Assembly (NCBI GenBank): GCA_964465145.1
Contig: CAYXJR010000014.1
Span: 1 to 64,000, forward strand
Origin: JAUVKA01 sp964465145
GTDB taxonomy: Bacteria > Bacteroidota > Bacteroidia > Bacteroidales > UBA12481
DNA: 64,000 nt
Reading direction: 5' to 3'
Shown: positions 46,441 through 51,284 of the stretch, one piece after another
How positions within the stretch are numbered: position 1 is the first letter of the stretch
Layout of the letters: each line of letters begins with the position of its first letter
Translations under genes and position numbers: made by a program
The notes under the pieces: generated by a model
What the model was told of the DNA's origin: nothing
Database searches by the model: none
Seen by the model: the letters and a program-made list of their open reading frames with translations, nothing else

Positions 46441-46642
46441 TGTTCGGAAAGTATAGCTCAAGAAACTCCGGAATTTATTGCCTTTTTGAGCCGGATTGTC
46501 TAGTTACTGCTGGAATATCTACCTAAGGCTAACTGACACCAAAAGAGAAAATTTGAATATCCGATAAAAAGCCTGTAAAGATACTATTCCACTGCTGTAA
46601 CCGTTTTTTTAAAATCTTAACCTCCAAAACAATTGAGCCGAG
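46441..46642. other. Intergenic stretch with a weak hairpin
   Basis: No gene seen. GCTCAAGAA (46456-46464) and TTTTTGAGC (46483-46491) pair in 8 of 9 positions around an 18-base loop and could end the orf78 transcript. No -7 consensus box was found in front of the next gene. Confidence 0.3.
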
Positions 46643-47887
46643 ATGAAACAGCAAATTATCGAGAGTATCAACGATCCAGACAAACTGGAGAATTTGTACC
46701 GTCAGGATCAACGGGATTTTGAAAAGTGTTTTTCCGAAATCTCCGGCGACTATGATACTTCCCTGGTCAGATTCTGGAAAATCCGCCTGGCCCCGAAAGG
46801 GACAGCAGTAAGGACAGGGTCTCAGCTCCTGGACCTGTTTGAGGTGCTTGCCCTTGCCCTATTCACCGCTATCCTGGTTTTAATTCCGGCCGTATTTACT
46901 AGAGTCGACCGGGAGTCCTTTTATCTCAGGGATATAGCACTCATTGCATTTAACGGGCTCATCCTTTATTCCTTCAGGCTCAACAAAGTTTCCGGTTTAA
47001 AAAAAGCAATGCCGTACGGAGCCGTTTTGATTGCCTTAGGGCTATATATAAACCTGTTGCCAACGAGCCCAAGTGATTCGATTCTGATAGCCATTTTGCA
47101 TGTTCCGCTGATGCTGTGGTGCTTCTTCGGATTAACCTATGTACAGTTCAACTACCGAAACTTGACGGGCCGGATGGATTTTATCCGATTCAATGGCGAG
47201 TTGATTATCATGACTGGATTGATCCTGCTGGCAGGAGGAGTGCTCACAGTCGTCACACTGGGTTTGTTCAACGTAATCGGAATGAACATTATGAAGTTTT
47301 ATACAGATTTTATTGCCATCCCAGGCGGCGTTGCAGCGCCGGTAATTGCGTATTACCTGATCCGGACCTATCCCGGTATCACCAGTAAAATTGCCCCGGT
47401 CATCGCACGGGTTTTCACCCCGGTAGTTCTGGTAACACTGACTGTTTATCTGGTTTCGCTCCTCTTTTCAAACAGCAGCATCCTGGAGAACCGGGAACTG
47501 CTGATCATTTTCAATGTGATGCTCCTGGGGGTACTAACCCTGATCATATTTTCCATTTCCGAGATCAACAAAGAAAAATCCGGCAAGAATAACCTGTTGG
47601 CATTATTTCTCCTGGCGGTTCTGGCCATTGTCATTAACTCCATTGCATTAATAGCCATCATTTCGAGAGTATCTGAAGGATTAACCCCTAACCGCACCGT
47701 CGTTTTAATCACCAACATCCTGGTTTTCCTGAACCTGATAATAATAGCCGGAAAACTATATCGCTCTTGTTTTAGAGGCGCCCCCATGGAAATCATTGAA
47801 AAATCGGTCGCAGGGTACCTTACGGTTTATGCTGTTTGGACCGTAATAGCGGTATTTGTTTTCCCGGTAGTATTTGGATTCCGGTAG
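46643..47887 (+). CDS. DUF4153-like multi-spanning membrane protein
   Basis: 414 aa. A soluble N-terminal helix (residues 1-55: IIESINDPDKLENLYRQDQRDFEKCFSEISGD) is followed by about ten membrane spans to the C-terminus (for example LFEVLALALFTAILVLIPAVF, LIIMTGLILLAGGVLTVVTLGLF, VLVTLTVYLVSLLF). Layout and the NDPDKLENLYRQD lead fit the DUF4153 family found in Bacteroidota; function unknown. Codons here are richer in G and C than in the neighbouring toxin-antitoxin DNA. It is followed after 90 bp by a small lipoprotein gene. Assignment to DUF4153 is by resemblance only. Confidence 0.65.
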   Translation: MKQQIIESINDPDKLENLYRQDQRDFEKCFSEISGDYDTSLVRFWKIRLAPKGTAVRTGSQLLDLFEVLALALFTAILVLIPAVFTRVDRESFYLRDIALIAFNGLILYSFRLNKVSGLKKAMPYGAVLIALGLYINLLPTSPSDSILIAILHVPLMLWCFFGLTYVQFNYRNLTGRMDFIRFNGELIIMTGLILLAGGVLTVVTLGLFNVIGMNIMKFYTDFIAIPGGVAAPVIAYYLIRTYPGITSKIAPVIARVFTPVVLVTLTVYLVSLLFSNSSILENRELLIIFNVMLLGVLTLIIFSISEINKEKSGKNNLLALFLLAVLAIVINSIALIAIISRVSEGLTPNRTVVLITNILVFLNLIIIAGKLYRSCFRGAPMEIIEKSVAGYLTVYAVWTVIAVFVFPVVFGFR

Positions 47888-47977
47888 TTATCTGGAAAAA
47901 ACGCTCCGAATAACCAGCGCTTGTTAACCATTTCTTTCTTTTGTAACTTGGATCATCTGATCAATCCGTACCCCGCC

Positions 47978-48331
47978 ATGAGAAGTGTTGTCTGCTCCAT
48001 CCTGGTTTTCCTGGTCCTGCTTACAGGTGGCTGTAACAAGGATAAACTGCCCATGCCAAGCGTCCGGTTCAAGAATATAATGATTGATCATTACGAATTC
48101 CCTTACGGATTGATATTTGGGGATGCCGAGTATGAAGGCAGTCTCGGTTACATGGAAATCACCCCGTATATAGAAACCAATCCGGGTACATATTCAATCT
48201 TGGCAAGGAGGGTGGATGGCGAATGGATAACCATATCAGAAGGCAAGTTTACCATATGGGCGGGCCTAAGCTATACCATCTTGATATTTGGCACCATTGA
48301 AAGATTCTCCTTCCAGTTGAACGAAGATTAG
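47978..48331 (+). CDS. Small lipoprotein of unknown function
   Basis: 117 aa from the ATG of MRSVVCSILVFLVLLTGGCNKD. The start at 47978 places the lipobox LTGGC with the Cys at about residue 19; a longer frame from 47921 would not give a signal peptide. The mature part (VRFKNIMIDHYEFPYGLIFGDAEYEG then GYMEITPYIETNPGTYSILAR) looks like a small beta-sandwich; a DUF4397-like fold is possible but not shown. Likely anchored in the outer or inner membrane. It lies just downstream of the DUF4153-like gene. Confidence 0.65.
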   Translation: MRSVVCSILVFLVLLTGGCNKDKLPMPSVRFKNIMIDHYEFPYGLIFGDAEYEGSLGYMEITPYIETNPGTYSILARRVDGEWITISEGKFTIWAGLSYTILIFGTIERFSFQLNED

Positions 48332-48398
48332 CTGATCCGGGTTTATTTGAACATTTACCTCATACATTGGAAAAAACGGTGAAAGTAACAATGCGAAG

Positions 48399-48462
48399 CC
48401 GGTTTAAATTGACCACCTGAAAAGTAAGTCTTACCAAGTTGGGTTAAACTTAACCAGTGGTC
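48399..48462. repeat. Terminal-repeat-like cluster, possible insertion-sequence end remnant
   Basis: GACCAC (48411-48416) and GTGGTC (48457-48462) are inverted, and GGTTTAAATTGACCA (48401-48415) is echoed by GGTTAAACTTAACCA (48442-48456). An inner palindrome, GGTTAA-AC-TTAACC, lies at 48442-48455. Clustered GGTTTAAATTGACCAC-like repeats are reminiscent of IS21-type ends. No transposase is present. It adjoins the stop codon of the HipA gene. Confidence 0.3.
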
Positions 48463-49754
48463 TAGATTATAGGGAGTATTATAGCCCGTGCAAAAGCATT
48501 TTTCTTCCGGTCCATTTCAGTGTTACTGATCCCATATTTTTTTGCAACCATTCTCCAGTTTATTACCATGGAAGAAACTTCCTTTATTATTTCAATTGCT
48601 CTTTCTTTTGATAGCCTGAAATAATCCCTAACAGATAAAGCTAAAAGCAAATTCAATGAATTATCATTCTCAGAAATATTCAAACTTAAACCGGAACCGG
48701 TTTCGACTGGATTAATATCATAGGCAGGGGAAAGAATCCATCCTCTTGGTGTAAGAATAAATCCATGATTGCGTAAATGATCATCGGTATTTGAAACACA
48801 AATGCTGAAAACGATCCTTCGCCATAATTGCTCCAGGTTAGGATCAACATTTGCTCCGTTAGAAGTAATAAAATCAACCAGGTCAAGATAACTCACTCCG
48901 TCATTGTGATCTTGTCCATCATTATAGCCCAGCAAAGTCATGGCTGATGCGAAATGGATTCTTTCACCGCTTCTGTTTCTGTCAAAACGTTTGGTGAGGA
49001 ATGTATGATGTTTGCTCGAAAACTTTCTGGCTTGACAATCAGCCATATTGATCCCTACTGCCTTGGCCAATTCGGAAGTGGCTGCTTCCCATCCACCGAT
49101 GTCAGTATTATCTGTACGACTTGGAAATTTTGCAATCCATAGTTGCTTGTCTGAATCCAACACGCTTGCCTTTGGCCGGGCACCTCCTAAAGATGACCCG
49201 GGGGCCACTAACATGCTGAGCCAATTCAGATACTGCGGATCGTTTACCACATCATCCTCTTCCAGCCGTAAACTAATCTCCTCCAATTCTCGAATGGATG
49301 TCCAGGGCGGGGTGGCCATCTGTCGGTTATCATTAAAAAAATGACCTCCTATGTCCAGCTTGAACCTCAATGCTCCCATGCGATGGCCATCATATACTCC
49401 GAGCAAATAATCGGTCTCAAAGAGTGTTTGTTCGGATCGTTGCTCAAATCGGGCAAGAGCTGATTCACGTCGTCGCATTAGTATACGCCCCCACCGATCC
49501 GGTGAAGAGTCAAGGAAAAGGCCAAAATTCGGTTTATTGTCATGAAGGTAGTGCAATCCGGCGTAAAGTTCCAGATCAGGATCTAGTACTTGGGCATATT
49601 TAGATTTTATCCAACTCTCTTCATATCCAAATGAAAAAACCTCCTTCCCCCTGAGCAATTCCGAATGTAAAGTCCCCATCAGAATAGGTTCAGTCATTCC
49701 TTCCCAATGTGCGCAAACAAAAATTTCCCGTTTTGTTAAATTCTTTTTCATCAT
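48462..49754 (-). CDS. hipA: HipA-family toxin (Ser/Thr kinase)
   Basis: 430 aa. HipA N-terminal domain (YAGLHYLHDNKPNFGLFLDSSPDRWGRILMRRRE), then the kinase-like domain: P-loop-like GSSLGGARPKASVLDSDKQLWIAKFP (ATP lysine in IAKFP), the catalytic loop CVSNTDDHLRNHGFIL with the Asp, and the metal-binding YDINPV. HipA toxins phosphorylate an aminoacyl-tRNA synthetase, GltX in E. coli, and arrest growth. Motifs are all intact. Its start overlaps the antitoxin gene stop by 4 bp (ATGA), the usual hipBA order. The toxin stop abuts an IS-end-like repeat cluster. Confidence 0.9.
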   Translation of the reverse strand: MMKKNLTKREIFVCAHWEGMTEPILMGTLHSELLRGKEVFSFGYEESWIKSKYAQVLDPDLELYAGLHYLHDNKPNFGLFLDSSPDRWGRILMRRRESALARFEQRSEQTLFETDYLLGVYDGHRMGALRFKLDIGGHFFNDNRQMATPPWTSIRELEEISLRLEEDDVVNDPQYLNWLSMLVAPGSSLGGARPKASVLDSDKQLWIAKFPSRTDNTDIGGWEAATSELAKAVGINMADCQARKFSSKHHTFLTKRFDRNRSGERIHFASAMTLLGYNDGQDHNDGVSYLDLVDFITSNGANVDPNLEQLWRRIVFSICVSNTDDHLRNHGFILTPRGWILSPAYDINPVETGSGLSLNISENDNSLNLLLALSVRDYFRLSKERAIEIIKEVSSMVINWRMVAKKYGISNTEMDRKKNAFARAIILPII

Positions 49755-50071
49755 TTGTCATTTCTTTTCGGAGCTCTTTCTTTGATGGTCAGTTTAGCAT
49801 CCTGTAATTTGCGACCCAATTCATCATCTTTGGCCAGTTGCAAAAAATCCTTTTCAAGCCCAAGCACCTTGAGAACGTTCAGGTAGTGACCGACTCCAAC
49901 ACCAGGGTATCCCTTTTCTATTTTTATCAGGGTTGAGCGTCCCATACCAGCACGTTCAGCAACTTGTTCACTACTAAGTTTTCGCCTTAATCGGGCCAGC
50001 TTGATATTCTCCCCGAATTCTGTAAGAATCTTCTGGGTCTTTGGTAATAGTACAGAACTTTTATTTGCCAT
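49751..50071 (-). CDS. hipB: HipB-family XRE antitoxin
   Basis: 106 aa. XRE helix-turn-helix at residues about 18-75: FGENIKLARLRRKLSSEQVAERAGMGRSTLIKIEKGYPGVGVGHYLNVLKVLG, then a short tail LQDAKLTIKERAPKRNDK that would contact HipA or be cleaved. It binds the hipBA operator and neutralises the toxin. The upstream 52 bp hold two perfect palindromes and a consensus -7 box, consistent with autorepression. Overlaps hipA by 4 bp. Confidence 0.88.
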   Translation of the reverse strand: MANKSSVLLPKTQKILTEFGENIKLARLRRKLSSEQVAERAGMGRSTLIKIEKGYPGVGVGHYLNVLKVLGLEKDFLQLAKDDELGRKLQDAKLTIKERAPKRNDK

Positions 50072-50074
50072 AAC

Positions 50075-50123
50075 GTATCATTATTGATACAAATATATGC
50101 TATTTTGTTTTAATATTAAAACA
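50075..50123 (-). promoter_or_regulatory. hipBA promoter with two perfect palindromic operators
   Basis: Operator 1, GTATCATTATTGATAC (50075-50090), starts 3 bases beyond the hipB ATG. The -7 box TATATTTG (minus strand, 50090-50097) touches it. Operator 2 is an 18-base perfect palindrome, TGTTTTAATATTAAAACA (50106-50123), in the -33 zone. HipB dimers binding both would block transcription. Confidence 0.65.
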
Positions 50124-50414
50124 TTATCTAACGGAAATAATAACATTCTGCTTACACTGAATAGACAATCTTCCAAACAGGCAACCCAATCTGTCGATAC
50201 ATAGGATTTAATGTATTCAAAATGTGCGCATTCACGTGATTTATCCTCCATTATCCCTGTTTATCATTATGTCTGGTGTGGAACCTGACGTTTTTTCGAA
50301 TCTTTTTCCGTTTGATACCCCCGGTAAATTTCTTCTCTGATCCGGCAGCCGATTCTAAGTATAGGGTAGTCTGCTTGTTCAAACGCGATCTTATGAAAAT
50401 TGAATTATGTCACC

Positions 50415-50444
50415 TTGTTATAGTAAACTAATTAGTTAACTTTG
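50415..50444 (+). promoter_or_regulatory. higBA promoter and operator
   Basis: A TTG at 50415-50417, 19 bases, then the -7 box TAACTTTG (50437-50444): a close match to the Bacteroidota promoter. GTAAACTAATTAGTTAAC (50423-50440) is an 18-base palindrome with one mismatched pair that overlaps the -7 box, a fitting HigA operator. The ATG at 50449 leaves almost no leader. Confidence 0.6.
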
Positions 50445-50448
50445 TGCG

Positions 50449-50793
50449 ATGGTTAGAAAGGTGGTTTTATATAAGGACAACTTCAGGGAGTTTTATAAGG
50501 CCCAGGACAACAAGGTTCAAGAGAAAATTGAATATGTCTTGGACCTGGTTCGATTTGAGAAGCAAGTGCCCGTTAAGTTCTTTAAATATCTTGATAACAC
50601 AAACGGCATTTATGAGATTCGTGTGCAAACCACGTTTAAGAAAATAAGGATCTTGTGTTTTCTGGATCAGGGAGAATTGGTGGTATTGACTAACTGCTTT
50701 TTAAAGAAAACGAAGAAAACCCCGCTGAAGGAGATTGAAAAGGCGGAAAGATTAAAGAAAGAATATTTGAATGAAAAATATGGAGGGAAATAA
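50449..50793 (+). CDS. higB: HigB-like toxin (RelE/ParE superfamily, phage Gp49-like)
   Basis: 114 aa. Starts MVRKVVLYKDNFREFYKAQDNK; the core VPVKFFKYLDNTNGIYEIRVQTTFKKIRILCFLDQGELVVLTNCFLKKTKKTPLKEIEKAERLKKEYL is the pattern of HigB/Gp49-type toxins, which cut mRNA on the ribosome. Basic and Lys-rich as expected. The toxin gene comes first and the antitoxin gene follows, the typical higBA order. Expression begins almost at the start codon of the transcript. Confidence 0.88.
   Translation: MVRKVVLYKDNFREFYKAQDNKVQEKIEYVLDLVRFEKQVPVKFFKYLDNTNGIYEIRVQTTFKKIRILCFLDQGELVVLTNCFLKKTKKTPLKEIEKAERLKKEYLNEKYGGK
50782..50787 (+). promoter_or_regulatory. Strong Shine-Dalgarno of higA
   Basis: GGAGGG ends 7 bases before the ATG at 50795 and lies within the last codons of higB. 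Such a strong site is rare in Bacteroidota. It decides the higA start at 50795 over the in-frame ATG at 50771 and should keep antitoxin synthesis above toxin. Confidence 0.6.
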
Positions 50794-50794
50794 A

Positions 50795-51088
50795 ATGAAG
50801 AATGTCACAGATTTCGAAGAAATCCTTAAAGAAAAATATGGAGAGAAGGGGTCATCGGCCCGGGGTAAATTCGATGCCGATTCGCTGGCGTTCAGACTGG
50901 GTGTTATGTTGAAAGAGGCACGGCAGGAAGCGCAGATTACACAGAAACAACTCGCTGAAAAAACCGGTACCAAGAAAAGCTACATATCACGGATTGAAAG
51001 AGGCCAAAGTGATATTCAGATATCAACCTACTACAAGTTGATAGAGGTTGGATTAGGGAAGCAATTGAATATTTCAATAGGATCATAG
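50795..51088 (+). CDS. higA: HigA-like XRE antitoxin
   Basis: 97 aa from the ATG at 50795, set by the GGAGGG ribosome site. An acidic N-terminal part (NVTDFEEILKEKYGEKGSSARGKFDADSLAFRLG) precedes an XRE helix-turn-helix (MLKEARQEAQITQKQLAEKTGTKKSYISRIERGQSDIQISTYYKLIEVGLGKQLNISIGS). It neutralises HigB and represses the operon. It starts 1 bp after the higB stop. A diverged, truncated relative lies at 45972-46184. Confidence 0.88.
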   Translation: MKNVTDFEEILKEKYGEKGSSARGKFDADSLAFRLGVMLKEARQEAQITQKQLAEKTGTKKSYISRIERGQSDIQISTYYKLIEVGLGKQLNISIGS

Positions 51089-51104
51089 ATTAAAGAAACA
51101 ACCC

Positions 51105-51128
51105 GCACTCCATTCTGGACTCGAACCA
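51105..51128. repeat. Displaced copy of the tRNA-Asn 3' end (att-like direct repeat)
   Basis: 24 bases matching 54286-54309 in 22 positions, same orientation; differences only at 51107 and 51114. The matched part in tRNA-Asn is the discriminator region, the 3' acceptor strand and the T stem-loop. With the intact tRNA at 54287-54360 this gives direct repeats 3,181 bp apart, the layout left by site-specific integration into a tRNA 3' end. Confidence 0.55.
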
Positions 51129-51167
51129 CCACCCCAAACCTGATCCATTATGTCACAAATAGAATGG
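51121..51167 (+). pseudogene. Fragment of an orf78-like gene
   Basis: 47 bases align with 46307-46355, inside the 78-aa gene, with about 41 identical positions and a 2-base deletion. Read in the frame of that gene it gives LEPPPQ, then shifts and meets stops. Neither the start of the gene nor a readable 3' part is present. It touches the tRNA-like repeat over the shared bases TCGAACCA. Confidence 0.55.
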
Positions 51168-51284
51168 ATCAATGGGGGGGGACATTAGAAGCAACCGCTA
51201 CACCACATAGCACAATAGATTAGGATATTATGTCACAACTTCATATCTTAACGGGTTGTCTGTCAAACCTAAGCGATTAACAAA

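Larger units (their letters stand above)
50072..50448. other. 377-bp divergent intergenic region between hipBA and higBA
   Basis: No gene found. The left end holds the hipBA promoter and palindromes (50075-50123); the right end holds the higBA promoter/operator (50415-50444). The roughly 290 bases between show no coding frame of note and nothing else I can name. Confidence 0.6.

Noticed and set aside
51105..51128. A second complete tRNA gene at 51.1 kb
   Set aside because: Only the T arm and 3' acceptor strand are present. No anticodon or D arm can be found on the minus strand to the right (51129-51190).
50403..51239. ATTATGTCAC occurring at 50404, 51148 and 51228 as a regulatory repeat
   Set aside because: Ten bases in AT-rich DNA; one copy belongs to the orf78 fragment and spacing is irregular. 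Too weak to claim.
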